Numbered from the stretch's first letter, positions 8,299-18,905 are shown. The stretch is DNA of 64,000 nucleotides from Anaerolineae bacterium (GCA_027494055.1 JAOSJO010000001.1:62001-126000), one strand, 5' to 3'. Numbers and translations are program-made. Notes: generated by a model not told the origin, from the sequence alone.

Positions 8299-8366
8299 AT
8301 GGCTATGCGCCGATCACAATCTGGTGATGTAGGGATCGTAGGGGCGAACCGCCGGTTCGCCCCTGC
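8299..8366 (+). repeat. R2 element, copy 1 (68 bp)
   Basis: Begins ATGGCTATGCGCCGATCACA, then CTGGTGATGT, and ends in a palindrome (GGGGCGAACC-GCC-GGTTCGCCCC). The complementary strand at 46128-46195 carries the same order with about 80 percent identity by eye. Another small dyad (ACCGCCA-GATA-TGGCGGT) follows directly. The rest of the 370-base gap between the oxidoreductase and deformylase holds no gene. Confidence 0.65.
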
Positions 8367-8518
8367 ACCGCCAGATATGGCGGTGGATAGGGGCTAGCAC
8401 GCTGTGCCTCTACCGGGCTGTCAAGAGGGCATTGCCTGTGCAATTATTCAAAATCCGTAAGCTCCCTTTCCCCGCCATGATGTGGCGCTACCGCGCGCGG
8501 AATTTTTTAGGCAAATCT

Positions 8519-8524
8519 TATAAT
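8519..8524 (+). promoter_or_regulatory. -10 element upstream of def
   Basis: A consensus TATAAT in an AT-rich patch 52 bases before the def start. The -35 is not convincing. An alternative -10, TATGAT, lies at 8532-8537. Confidence 0.45.
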
Positions 8525-8575
8525 TTTGGGTTATGATGGGAGCGTAGCATAGACGTGCAGTCAGGCAATAGAGAC

Positions 8576-9123
8576 ATGGCGATTCGTGAAATCATCACCC
8601 CCGAAAACCCGGTCTTGCGGCGCAAGGCGCGCAAAGGTCACCGCGTTTGACCGCGACCTGCAGGCGCTCATCGACGACATGCTGGAGACGATGCGGGCCG
8701 CGCCGGGCGTGGGCCTCGCCGCGCCGCAGGTGGGCGTGAGCCAGCGCGTGATCGTGATCGACCTGCCGGAAGATGAGGAAGTCTACGGCCCTGGCGCGGG
8801 CGAGACGCACATCGTCGTCAACCCAGAGATCGTCAAAGCTGCGCGCGAGATGGTTGATGGGACGGAAGGCTGCCTCTCGATTCCGGGCTACGCCGGCACC
8901 GTCGAACGCGCCGAGTCGGTCAAGGTGCGCGGGCAGGACCGCCACGGCAAGCCGGTGCGGATCAAGGCGGAGGGGTGGCTCGCGCGCGTCTTCCAGCACG
9001 AGATCGATCACCTGGACGGCGTCCTGTTCATCGACCGGGCGTCGGCGGTGTGGCGCGTCGATGAGGGAAGTGGAGGACGGCCCGACGCCCCTGGCGACCG
9101 CCGAAGCGGCGGCGGAATCCTGA
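8576..9123 (+). CDS. def: Peptide deformylase (two frameshifts)
   Basis: Removes the formyl group from nascent N-terminal Met. All three metal/active-site motifs are present: [18 protein letters not shown] (Cys metal ligand, Cys-Leu as usual) and QHEIDHLDG (HExxH). The true start is ATG 8576 ([18 protein letters not shown]), joined to the body by removing one A at 8633-8635. Near the end, removing one G at 9065-9067 gives [12 protein letters not shown] and a stop at 9123. Both are homopolymer indels in an otherwise perfectly conserved gene, so sequencing error is likely. Corrected length is about 181 residues, normal for the family. Confidence 0.93.
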
Positions 9124-9146
9124 GCGCGCGACGTTACGCATTGAAG

Positions 9147-9182
9147 ACAGCGCCCTCCGGTTTGGAGGGCGCTGTTCTTGTT
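9147..9182. terminator. Bidirectional terminator between def and the LysM gene
   Basis: A perfect 12-bp stem (ACAGCGCCCTCC, 9147-9158, with GGAGGGCGCTGT, 9164-9175) with loop GGTTT is followed by TCTTGTTT. It serves def on the plus strand and probably the convergent gene on the minus strand. Confidence 0.8.
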
Positions 9183-9204
9183 TGCTCCGACTGTCGAGCG
9201 ACGG

Positions 9205-10200
9205 TCAGGGGATGACGAGCCGCTGCCCCACGTAGATGATGTTGGGGTTGCTGATGCCGTTCGCGGCGGCCAGCGTCCAGTAGTTGACGCCATAGTGCAG
9301 CGCAACCCGGTACAGGTTCTCGCCCGCCTGCACGACGTGCACGCGCTGTGCTGGCGGCGGCGGCGCGGGCGACGGATAGTACCCCGAACTGCCGCTGATG
9401 ATGAGCCGCTGCCCGACGTAGATGAAGTTCGGGTTGCTCAGGCCGTTGAGCGCGGCCAGCGCCCAGATGGTGGTGCCGTAACGCCGGGCGATGGTCCCCA
9501 GCGTCTCGCCGGCCTGTACGACGTGCACGCGCACGCCCGTGCCGGGCTGGGGCCCCGGCGTGCCGCCGTAGGTGTTGCTGGTCACGGGCAGGCTCATGAT
9601 GTTGGCGTTGCCCTGCGCCTGGACCAGGTTGTTGTAGATCCATTCCGCGCGGCCATGGGGGTTCTGCAACTGCACCCAGGTGCCGTTGACGTTGCGCCCG
9701 ATCAGCACGACTTCCTGCCCGTAGGGGAGCTGCCGCACAATGCCGTGCGCCTCGCTGGGGCCGGAGCGCACGTTAGCCCGGTTTGCGTTGACAACGTTGG
9801 CCTTGATGTCGGTGGCGCTCGACGGCGGCGTGGTCGGCGTCGTCGCGCTGGTGACGGGCAGGAGCATCATGTCGTAGAAGTCGAAGGTCTGGACGTAGTA
9901 GCTGTTCACCCACTCCTGGCGGCCCCCGTCGCTCGCCAACTGCACCCACGAGCCGTTCTCGTTCCGCCCGACCAGGGCGACCACATCGCCGAAGCGCAGC
10001 CCCCGGATGGCGCGATAGGCGGGGCTGGGGCCGGAGCGCACGTTGAGCCGGTCGGTGTTGACCACCTTCGCCAGCACGCCCACCTGCTGCATGGCGTCGG
10101 CGGAGGCCGTCTCGACCGGCGGGAAGGCCATCACGAGCAGCGCCGCCGCTAATATGGCGGTCACGAGATGTGCAAACCTGACGTTCCCGTGCATATTCAT
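9205..10200 (-). CDS. Secreted protein with two SH3b and two LysM domains
   Basis: 331 residues. An N-terminal signal peptide (hydrophobic [15 protein letters not shown], cleavage near ETASA) is followed by two bacterial SH3 domains (each with LNVRSGPS or ANVRSGPS and GxxVxLxGRNxNGxWVQL). A Pro/Thr linker leads to two LysM domains ([18 protein letters not shown] and [18 protein letters not shown], each ending SNPNxIYVGQRL). LysM binds peptidoglycan or related glycans; SH3b modules are typical of cell-wall-associated proteins. No catalytic domain is present, so it is probably an envelope-binding protein. The start at 10200 has GGAGGG nine bases upstream; an alternative 27 bases further out lacks a ribosome site. 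Confidence 0.85.
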   Translation of the reverse strand: MNMHGNVRFAHLVTAILAAALLVMAFPPVETASADAMQQVGVLAKVVNTDRLNVRSGPSPAYRAIRGLRFGDVVALVGRNENGSWVQLASDGGRQEWVNSYYVQTFDFYDMMLLPVTSATTPTTPPSSATDIKANVVNANRANVRSGPSEAHGIVRQLPYGQEVVLIGRNVNGTWVQLQNPHGRAEWIYNNLVQAQGNANIMSLPVTSNTYGGTPGPQPGTGVRVHVVQAGETLGTIARRYGTTIWALAALNGLSNPNFIYVGQRLIISGSSGYYPSPAPPPPAQRVHVVQAGENLYRVALHYGVNYWTLAAANGISNPNIIYVGQRLVIP

Positions 10201-10363
10201 CTTTATCCCTCCGGTGATTGTTTGCACAACACTACTTATATTTAGAATATATCACACAACGTTACACCGCGATAGCAGCGCTGTAGCCATTTCGATACAC
10301 GCTGTTACGGATCTGTCACATGCACGTTCCATGCCCGCGAATGCGGCTGGACCGGGCGCTTCG

Positions 10364-11182
10364 TTAACCTTTGACGACCGCGCACACGTTCTGCAGCACG
10401 CCGATGCCCTCCAGCTCGACGCGCACGCTGTCGCCGTCGCCGAGGAAGCGCGGCGGCTTGCGCGCAAACCCCACCCCGGAGGGCGTGCCCGTGAGGATGA
10501 TGTCGCCGGGATAGAGCGTGAACATCCGCGAGATGTAGGCAATCAGGTACGGGACCTTGAAGATCATGCTGCCCGTGTTGCTGTCCTGCATCCGGTCCAG
10601 GTTGACCCACGACGTGATGCTGAGGTTGTTCGGGTCGGCGATGTCGGTCTCGATCCAGGGGCCGAGCGGGCAGAAGGTGTCCAGGCCCTTGGCGCGCGTC
10701 CACTGGCCGTCGCCGCGCTGGAGGTCGCGCGCCGATACGTCGTTGGCGCACGTGTACCCGAACACGTAGCTGAGCGCCTCCGCCTCGGAGACGCCCCGCG
10801 CCTCCCGCCCGATGATGACGGCCAGCTCCGCCTCGAAATCGACCTCCGCCGTGATCTCCGGGTCCCACTGGATCGTGTCGCCGTGCCCGATGATGGCGCT
10901 GGGCAGCTTGGCGAAGATCAACGGCGCTTCGGGCAGCGGTACGCCTTCCTCGGCGGCGTGTTCGGCGTAGTTGCGCCCGATTGCCAGCATCTTGCTCGGG
11001 TTGTCCACCGGCGCGCAGAGCCTGACCTGCGCCAGCGGGCGCGCCGCGCCGGCGGCCACCTGGGGCGCGCCGGCCGCGATGTAGGCGCGCATGTCGCCGT
11101 CGAACTCCAGTGGGGCGAGGCGTCCCGCCTCAATCACGCCGACCACGCGCGCGCCGTCGATTTCTGCCGTTGCGTACTTCAT
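10364..11182 (-). CDS. Fumarylacetoacetate hydrolase (FAH) family protein
   Basis: 272 residues, the usual size of stand-alone FAH-fold hydrolases/isomerases. Motifs: IGRNYAEHAAE, FAKLPSAI, the metal-binding cluster EVDFEAELAVIIG (acidic ligands), YTCANDVSARDLQ, KGLDTFCPLGPW and ILTGTPSGVGFAR. Family members act on acylpyruvates, oxaloacetate or 2-hydroxyhepta-2,4-dienedioate; the exact substrate is not predictable. Start ATG 11182 follows CAGGGGGAGCG. The gene has no catabolic neighbours. Confidence 0.88.
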   Translation of the reverse strand: MKYATAEIDGARVVGVIEAGRLAPLEFDGDMRAYIAAGAPQVAAGAARPLAQVRLCAPVDNPSKMLAIGRNYAEHAAEEGVPLPEAPLIFAKLPSAIIGHGDTIQWDPEITAEVDFEAELAVIIGREARGVSEAEALSYVFGYTCANDVSARDLQRGDGQWTRAKGLDTFCPLGPWIETDIADPNNLSITSWVNLDRMQDSNTGSMIFKVPYLIAYISRMFTLYPGDIILTGTPSGVGFARKPPRFLGDGDSVRVELEGIGVLQNVCAVVKG

Positions 11183-11279
11183 CGCTCCCCCTGTAGCCTG
11201 TCTGTGATGGATATGGGCGAATTATAACGCGCGCGCACGGTTTGCCACGCCTCATACCCGCGCTACAATCTGCGGCGCT

Positions 11280-12130
11280 ATGGAGACCGGAGCAGCCGCC
11301 CATCATTGCGCTGCTGACCGACTTCGGCATGGCCGACGGCTATGTCGCCGCGATGAAAGGCGTCATCCTGGGCATCGCGCCGGCGGCGCGCATCGTGGAC
11401 ATCACACACGCAATCGACGCGCAGGACGTGCGCCAGGCGGCCCTACGTGCTGTTCACGACCTACGCCTACTTCCCGGCGCGCACTGTCTTCGTCGCCGTG
11501 GTGGACCCCGGCGTGGGCACGGCGCGGCGCGCCCTCGCCATCGAGACGGCGCACGGGCGCTTCGTCTGCCCGGACAACGGCCTGTGCAGTTACGTGCTGG
11601 ACCGGCAGCGGCCCGTCGCCCAGGTGGAGGTCGCGGAGCCGGCGTACCTGCTCCCGGCGCGCTCGCACACCTTCCACGGGCGCGACGTCTTCGCGCCGGC
11701 GGCGGCGCACCTGGCGCGCGGCGTGCCCACGGCGGCGCTCGGCCCGGCGGTTGACGCCATCGGCGCCTTGCCCCCGCCGCGTCTGGAGGTCACCGGCAGC
11801 GGGGTCGCAGGCGAGGTGATCCACGTGGACCGCTTTGGCAACGTGGTCACGTCGGTCGGGAGCCTTCTCTGGGAGGACGCGCAGACGCTCCTGCTGGAGC
11901 CGCGTTTCGGCGCGGCCGGCCCGCCGGTCCGCATCCCGGCGGTGAGCGCGGTCAGCGTGGGGGGCGCCACCGTGCAGGGGATCCGGCAGAGCTACGGCCA
12001 CGTTGCGGCGGGCGCGGCGCTCGCGCTGGTCAACAGCGCCGGCCAGCTTGAGGTTGCGATCAACGGCGGCCACGCGGCGCGCGCGCTCGGCGTGGCGGTG
12101 GGCGACCCGGTGGCGGTCCGCTTTGGCTGA
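11280..12130 (+). CDS. S-adenosyl-L-methionine hydrolase (adenosine-forming), DUF62 family, frameshifted
   Basis: Family knowledge: DUF62/duf-62 enzymes activate water to attack SAM, giving adenosine and methionine, and are related to fluorinase/chlorinase. Visible motifs: LLTDFGMADGYVAAMKGVI, VDITH, FVAVVDPGVGTARRA, CPDNGL, FHGRDVFAPAAAHL and VIHVDRFGNVVTS. The frame breaks at the CCC run 11441-11443 (removing one C gives QAAYVLFTTYAYFP). A second small shift near 11298 would let the gene start at ATG 11280 (METGAAA, then IIALLTDFG). Otherwise a TTG at 11242 is the in-frame start, but a TACAAT -10-like box lies between the two. Corrected length is about 280 residues. Confidence 0.85.
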
Positions 12131-12204
12131 GCGGCGCGGCGGGCAACGCGGCGCGGTCCGCAAGTGACTGAGTCATCATCAACACAGCGAGGCGAGCCAT
12201 TATC

Positions 12205-13498
12205 ATGGAACAGTTTGTCATCGAAGGCGGGCACGAACTGGGCGGGACCATCACGGCGAGCGGCAACAAGAACGCCGCGCTCAAGATGATCCCGGCGTGC
12301 CTGCTCACCGACGAGCCGGTGACCCTGCGCAACGTGCCCGACATCCTCGACGTGCACGTGGTCTGCGACATCGTGCGCAGCCTCGGCGCTTCCGTCGAAT
12401 GGGTGGAGCCGGGCGTGCTGCGCCTCCACGCGAAGGAAATCACCGCGCACGAGATCGACCGCCGGAACGCGCAGAGCATCCGCGCGAGCATCGTGCTGGC
12501 CGGTCCCATGCTCGCCCGTGAGGGGCAGCTCATCCTGCCGCCGCCGGGCGGTGACGTGATCGGTCGCCGCCGGCTCGATACGCACATGCTGGCGCTGCAA
12601 CGCCTGGGCGCGCAGATCACCTACGACCGCGACCACTTCCGGATGCGCGCCAAGCGCATGATCGGCGCGAACATCCTGCTCGACGAGGCGTCGGTGACGG
12701 CGACGGAGAACACGCTGATGGCCGCCGTCACCGCCGAGGGCATCACCGTGATCCGCAACGCCGCGAGCGAGCCGCACGTCCAGGACCTGTGCCACATGCT
12801 CAACGCGATGGGCGCGCAGATCGAGGGCATTGGCTCGAACGTGCTCACGGTGCACGGCGTCGATAAGCTGCACGGCGCGGAGGCGCGCGTCGGCGCGGAC
12901 TATCTCGAAGTCGGCTCGTTCATCGGCGCGGCGGCGGTGACCGGCGGGCAGGTGACGATCAAGCACGCCGACCCGCACTACCTGGACATGATCGCGCTGG
13001 TCTTCGACCGGTTGGGCGTGCGCTGGCACACGGAGGGGCAGGACATCACCATTCCACGCGGCCAGCCGCTCACCATCGCGCCGGACATCGGCGACCGCGT
13101 GCCGGAGATCAAGGCGCAGCCGTGGCCGGCCTTCCCGTCCGGACCTGATGTCCATCGCGCTCGTGGTGGGGACGCAGGCGGCGGGCACGGTGCTCTTCCA
13201 CGAGTGGATGTACGACTCGCGCTTCTTCTTCGTGGACAAGCTGGTGTACATGGGCGCGCGCATCATCCTGTGCGACCCGCACCGCGTGATCGTGCAGGGT
13301 CCCGCCCGGCTGCACGGCGAGCCGGAGCGCATCACCTCGCCCGACATCCGCGCGGGGATTGCGCTGGTGCTTGCCGCGCTCTGCGCGGAGGGCGTCACGG
13401 TGATCCGCAACGTGGGCCAGATCGACCGGGGGTATGAGGATATCGAGGGCAAGCTGCGCGCGCTCGGCGCGGTGATCGACCGGCAGACGGTGGATTGA
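12205..13498 (+). CDS. murA: UDP-N-acetylglucosamine 1-carboxyvinyltransferase, Asp117 type (frameshifted)
   Basis: First committed step of peptidoglycan synthesis: enolpyruvyl transfer from PEP to UDP-GlcNAc. Family signatures: [71 protein letters not shown] and [14 protein letters not shown]. The loop that normally holds the catalytic Cys of a GGCxIG motif reads PPGGDVIG, so residue 117 is Asp. In Mycobacterium and a few other bacteria this Cys-to-Asp change leaves MurA active and insensitive to fosfomycin. One extra G at 13141-13142 breaks the frame; removing it gives [12 protein letters not shown]. Corrected length is about 430 residues. ATG 12205 follows GAGGCGAGCC. Confidence 0.93.
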
Positions 13499-13514
13499 GG
13501 GCGGCGTCTATCTC

Positions 13515-14204
13515 TCAGTCCAATCGGGGTCTCGTCAGGTCTTTGTCTTCCATTTCCCAGGCGTGATCCAGTGTGTGATACGCGGTATGCCGGATCAGAT
13601 ACCGGAGCGGCCATTTCGCCACCTTGCCGGCCAGCTTGCCCTGTGCGTGGTAGTCCCGTATGGCGTGGCAATAGGCATCGCGATGCGCTTTCAGCCCCTG
13701 GTCAGTCAGCATCGCACCGTCGGGGGTGAGCACACCGACCTTCTTCGCCCAATCCTGCTCCGCGTAAAGTGTATGGCGGACGATGCGGTCTCGATCCCGC
13801 CCGCCTCCTCGCGGACCTTTCTGCATCTCAGCAGACACGCGCACACGCACGTCGTCGAAGAACGCCCAGCACGCCCGCATCAGGGCCAGTTCACGTTCCA
13901 ATTCTCCACTCGACATGTCTTGCCTGTCGATGCTTGAGAACGCAAACGAGATGCCCCAGAAGTCAGTTGATCCCGTGCCTGGATATTGCTCGACAATGTC
14001 AACCGTGGTGATCGCTGCAAACTCTCCATCCATCCCGGCCAGCTTCGCTACCTGGGAATAGCGTGGAAGATAGGATCGCAACCTCTCAATCGCGGCCTCC
14101 TCGGTCTTTGCACCACGCTCCAGACCGGGCCAATCCGGCGCCACAGCCGCCACCTTCTTGCCTTTCGGTCCGATTTCGAGCGTCACCCGAAGTTGATTAG
14201 CCAT
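13515..14204 (-). CDS. Unclassified protein with HicB-like N-terminus and DinB-like C-terminus
   Basis: 229 residues. The first 55 residues (LRVTLEIGPKGKKVAAVAPDWPGLERGAKTEEAA split into short matches such as PDWPGL and TEEAAIERL) resemble the HicB/UPF0150 partial ribonuclease-H-like fold, in which a beta-rich start is followed by a helix. The C-terminal half is helical and ends RHTAYHTLDHAWEMEDKDL, with spaced His residues reminiscent of DinB-like four-helix metal-binding bundles. No HicA toxin is adjacent and there is no signal peptide or membrane segment. ATG 14204 sits behind AGAGGAGCAGAT; an in-frame ATG 21 bases upstream has no ribosome site. Both domain assignments are pattern-based guesses. 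Confidence 0.6.
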   Translation of the reverse strand: MANQLRVTLEIGPKGKKVAAVAPDWPGLERGAKTEEAAIERLRSYLPRYSQVAKLAGMDGEFAAITTVDIVEQYPGTGSTDFWGISFAFSSIDRQDMSSGELERELALMRACWAFFDDVRVRVSAEMQKGPRGGGRDRDRIVRHTLYAEQDWAKKVGVLTPDGAMLTDQGLKAHRDAYCHAIRDYHAQGKLAGKVAKWPLRYLIRHTAYHTLDHAWEMEDKDLTRPRLD

Positions 14205-14313
14205 ATCTGCTCCTCTTACGGTCAAGAGGTCAAGTTTTTCCCCTTGGCCGTTCTGCCTATTCTCGAAAGTGAAGGCGCAGGTAACCAGACCTGCGCCTAT
14301 GTTCGGGGCAATG

Positions 14314-16841
14314 TCACGCGATCTTCACCCGCCGCAGCCGCATACTGTTGCCCACCACGCTCACCGAGCTAAACGCCATCGCCAGCGCCGCCAGCACCGG
14401 GTGCAGGTGGCGCAGGAACTCCGGCGCCCAGTCGAACGGCGCGAGGATGCCCGCCGCGATGGGGATCAACAGCACGTTGTAGCCGAACGCCCAGCCGAGG
14501 TTCTGCTTGATCGTGCGCATCGTCGCGCGCGAGAGGCGCACCGCCCTCGGCACGCCGTGCAGGTCGCCGCTGATGAGCGTCACGTCGGCGGTCTCCATCG
14601 CCACGTCCGCGCCGGTGCCGATGGCGATGCCCACGTCGGCCTGCGCGAGCGCCGGCGCGTCGTTGATGCCGTCGCCCACCATGCCCATGCGCACGCCCTC
14701 CGCCTGGAGCGCGGCGACCGCCTCAGCCTTGCCGCCGGGCAGCACGTTCGCGAGCACCCGGTCCACGCCGGCCTGCCCGGCGATGGCGCGCGCGGTATGC
14801 GCGTTGTCGCCCGTAATCATGATGACTTCCAGGCCCATCCGGCGCATCGCGTCGATGGCCGCGCGCGCGCCCTCCTTGATTGTGTCGGCGACGGCAAACA
14901 CGGTGCGGGCGTCGCCGTCAACGGCGAGCCACATCGCGGTCTTCGCCTCGCCCTGGAGCCGTTCGGCCTCGCGCTCCAGCCCGTTGAGCCGCACGCCGCG
15001 CTCGACCATGAGCGCCTGGCTGCCGACCAGCACCTCACGCCCGTCGATCTGCGCGCGCACGCCGCGCCCCATAACCGCCTCGAAGTCCTCCGGGCGGCGC
15101 AGCGCCACGCCCTTCGCCTGCGCCGCCCGGACTATCGCCGCACCGAGGGGGTGCTCCGAGCCGCGCTCGGCGGAGGCCGCCAGCGCCAGCGCCTCGCTTA
15201 CCTCACTCCCCGGCCCCCTCTCCATGAATGGGGAGGGAGAGTCAGAAGGCTGCGAAGTCCCCTCTCCACTTGTGGAGAGGGGATTCAGGGCTGAGGTCGG
15301 CACAACCACGTCCGTGAGCGCCGGCTCGCCCCTGGTGATGGTGCCGGTCTTGTCGAGCGCAATCGCCTGCAAGCGGTGCGCCTCTTCGAGCGCGGCGCTG
15401 TTCTTGAACAGGATGCCCATGCCCGCGCCCTTGCCTGTCCCCACGATCACCGCCGTGGGCGTCGCGAGGCCGAGCGCGCACGGGCACGCGATCACCAGCA
15501 CCGCCACCAGGCGCACCAGCGCCTCGGTGAAGCCCGCGCCGCCGAGGAACCACAGCGCGAACGTGACCAGCGCGATGGCGATCACCGCCGGGACGAACGC
15601 CGCTGCCACCTGGTCGGCCAGGCGCTGGATGGGCGCTTTCGACCCCTGCGCCTCCTGCACCAGCCGCACGATCTGGGCGAGCGCGGTCTCGCGGCCCACG
15701 TGGGTCGCGCGCACGGTGAGCATCCCCTGCTTGTTGAGCGTCGCGCCGATGACCTCATCGCCCTCGGCCTTGTCCACCGGCAGGCTCTCCCCGTAATCAT
15801 GCTCTCGTCCACCGCCGAGCGCCCGGACGTGACCACGCCGTCCACCGGGATCTTCTCGCCGGGGCGCACGACCACGAACTCGCCGGCGCGCACCGCCTCC
15901 ACCGGCACCTCGACCTCCTCACCGCCGCGCAGCACGCGCGCCGTCTTCGCCTGGAGGTCCATCAGCGCGCGGATCGCCTGGCTGGTGTCGCCCTTCGCGC
16001 GCGCCTCCAGCAGCTTGCCGGTCACGATCAGCGTGATGATCGCGGACGAGGTCTCAAAATAGACGTGGCCGGGCATCAGGCCCAGCACCACCGCGACGCT
16101 GTACACGTAGGCCACCGACGAGCCGAGCGCGATCAGCACGTCCATGTTGGCGGTGCGGTTGCGCAGCGCGTGGTAGGAACTGACGTAGTAGTCCCACCCG
16201 ACGTAGAACTGAACCGGCGTCGCCAGCGCCCAGAACAGCACGTTCACCCACGGCGCGTGCGCCCACGCGCCCAGCACGCCGAAGTCGCGCGCCATGCTGA
16301 GCAGAAACAGCGGCGCGGTGAAGAGCACGCCCACGAGCAGGCGGCGCTTCTCGTGCGCAAGCTCGGCGCGGCGCGCGGCCTGCTCCACGTCCTCGGTCGA
16401 TTCTGCGTCCAGGCCGCCCGCGCCCTGGATCACGCCATAGCCGGCCTCCTCGACCGTGTGCACCAGCGCGGCGCGGTCCACCACGTCGGGGCTGTAGATC
16501 ACGGTGGCGCGCTCGGTGGCGTAGTTCACCACCGCGTCGATCACGCCCTCGCGCCGCTTGAGGTTGCGCTCAACGGTGCTGGCGCAGTTGGCGCAGTGCA
16601 TCCCCGTGATGGGCAGCTCGGCGCGCGCCGTCACCACCCCATAGCCGGCGTGCTCCACCCGCGCGACCATCTTCGACGGGTCCACCAGCGCCGGGTCGTA
16701 GACCACGGTGGCGCGCTCGGTGGCGTAGTTCACCACCGCGTCCTGCACGCCTTCGAGCTTCTTCAGGTTGCGCTCGACGGTGTTGGCGCAGTTGGCGCAG
16801 TGCATCCCGGTAATCGGTAGTTCGAGACGTTTCTCGCTCAT
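14314..16841 (-). CDS. copA: Copper-exporting P1B-type ATPase with two HMA domains (frameshifted)
   Basis: About 840 residues after correction. Two N-terminal heavy-metal-associated domains each have GMHCANC (Cys15/Cys18 in the first). They are followed by paired membrane helices, the actuator motif TGES, the transport-site CPC (IACPCALGLATP), the phosphorylation motif DKTGTIT, the nucleotide-binding SEHPLG and the hinge GDGINDAPAL. CPC plus HMA marks the Cu+ exporting P1B-1 group. One C is missing from the run at 15789-15792; adding it restores MITGESLPVDKA. Between DKTGT and SEHP lies a Pro/Ser-rich insert of about 33 residues that is a translated R3 repeat (15200-15297). It is the last gene of the csoR operon, 14 bases after copB. 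Confidence 0.93.
15200..15297. repeat. R3 element inside the copA coding sequence (98 bp)
   Basis: Short inverted ends (ACCTCA at 15200, TGAGGT ending 15297) and two hairpins: CCCTCTCC...GGGGAGGG and the perfect CCCCTCTCCAC-TT-GTGGAGAGGGG. Related elements are at 50580-50669 and 55944-56061. The reading frame of copA continues through it without a stop. Confidence 0.7.
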
Positions 16842-16855
16842 GTGTTCCCTCGATG

Positions 16856-18905
16856 TTATGCCGCTGCCGACACATCCGCGCGGCGGAGCAACTGCGCGTT
16901 GAGCGCCACGATCACCGTGCTGGCCGACATCACCGCCGCGCCGACCGCCGGCGAGAGGAGGATGCCGACCGGCGCGAGGATGCCCGCCGCCAGCGGCAGC
17001 GCTATCACGTTGTAGCCCGTCGCCCAGGCAAGGTTCTGCCGCATCTTGCGGTAGCTGGCCCGGCTCAGGCCGATCACCTTCACCGCGTCGAGCGGGTTGC
17101 TCTTGACGAGGATGATGCCCGCCGACTCCACCGCCACGTCGGTGCCGCTGCCGATGGCGATGCCCACATCGGCGCGGGTGAGCGCGGGCGCGTCGTTCAC
17201 GCCGTCGCCCACCATCGCCACGCGCCTGCCCTCACGTTGAAGCTGGGCGACCTTCTGATCCTTGTGCTCCGGCAGCACCTCGGCAAAATAGGCGTCGATG
17301 CCCAGCTCCTCGGCGACGGCCCGCGCCACGGCCTCGCTGTCGCCGGTCAGCATCGCCACCTCGACGCCCATGTCGTGCAGCTTCCGCACCGCCGCCCGGC
17401 TCTCAGGCCGGATCACGTCCGCGAGCGCAAACGCGGCCAGCGCCTGCCCGTCGCGCACGAGGTAGACGACGGTCTGACCTTTCTCGTTGGCGCCCTCGGC
17501 GAACTGGCGCAGCCCCTCCGGCGGCGCGAGGTCCAGCATCTCCAGCAGGCGCGGCCCGCCGAGGTGAACCGCGCGCCCGTCGTGCATCGCGCGCACGCCG
17601 CGCCCCTTGATCGCCTCGAAGTCCGCGACCTCCGGCAGCGCGAGCGCGCGTTCTGCGGCGCTCTGGCGGATGCCGCGCGCGATGGTGTGCTCCGAGTCGC
17701 CCTCGACCGCAGCGGCGAGCGCCAGCGCCGCGTCGTCGTCCCAATTTGCGTCGTCGCCGGCCGTCTTGACCCCGACCACGCCAAACTCGCCCTTCGTGAG
17801 CGTGCCGGTCTTGTCGAAGATCACCACGTCGATGTCGCGCGCCTGCTCCAGCGCCAGGCGGTCGCGCACCAGGATGCCGTTCTTCGCGCCGATGGAAGTC
17901 GTGATCGCCACCACGAGCGGGATCGCCAGCCCCAGCGCGTGCGGGCACGCGATCACCAGCACGGTCGCGACGCGCTCGATCACGCGCACGTCGAAGCCGA
18001 TGGCGACGGTCCACAGGATGGCGGTCAGCGCCGCGACGGCCAGCGCGATGTAGAACAGCCAGCCGGCGGCCCGGTCGGCGAGCAACTGCGTGCGCGACTT
18101 GCTCTGCTGCGCCTCCTGCACCAGGCGCATGATGCCCGCGAGCGCGGTCTCGTCGCCGGTGGCGGTGACGCGCACGCGCAGGCTGCCGTCGCCGTTGATC
18201 GTGCCGGCGATGACGCTGTCGCCGGGCTGCTTGGATACCGGCTTCGACTCGCCGGTTATCATCGCCTCGTTCACGTCCGACTCGCCCTGCTCCACCTCGC
18301 CGTCGGCGGGCACGCTCGCGCCGGGCCGGACGAGCACCAGGTCGCCGGTCTTAAGGCTGTGCACCGCCACCTCTTCGGTGCCGCCGTCCGGCAGGACCCG
18401 CTCCGCGGTGTCGGGCATGAGCCGGGCGAGTTCGTCCAGCGCGCTCGACGCCTGGCGCACGCTGCGCATCTCCATCCAGTGGCCCAGCAGCATCACGTCG
18501 ATCAGCGTCACCAGCTCCCAGAAGAACGTCTTGCCCTCCGGGATGGCGAGCGCGGCGAGGCTGTAGACGAACGCCACGACAATCGCCAGCGAGATCAGCG
18601 TCATCATGCCCGGCTTGTGGTTGCGGATCTCCGGGACCGCCATCTGCAGGAAGGGCACGCCGCCGTACAGGAAGACCACCACCGACAGCACCGGCGTGAT
18701 CCACGCGCTGCCGGGGAACTCCGGCGCGGTGTAGCCCAGCCACGCCTGAAGCGAGGGGCTGAAGATCAGCACCGGGATGGACAGCGCCAGGCTGACCCAG
18801 AACCGGCGGCGGAACATCTGCTCGTGGCCGGTGTGGTCCGTGTGGTGCGCGTGTCCGTCGCCGCGCGCCGCGCCGGCCTCGTGTGCGTGCGTGCGTGTCA
18901 GCCAT
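16856..18905 (-). CDS. copB: CopB-type heavy-metal P-type ATPase with His-rich N-terminus (frameshifted)
   Basis: About 680 residues. The N-terminus is His-rich ([21 protein letters not shown]), in place of HMA domains, followed by membrane helices, TGES, the transport-site CPH ([12 protein letters not shown]), [21 protein letters not shown] and [13 protein letters not shown] places it in the P1B-3 (CopB) group, which exports copper or silver ions. The ATG at 18905 has GGAGGG upstream but is out of frame with the body. The shift lies in a GTGC/CGCA tetranucleotide tract at about 18880-18895, probably a length error or slippage. Without that start the body would begin only at 18817. It lies 14 bases upstream of copA in the same operon. 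Confidence 0.9.
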
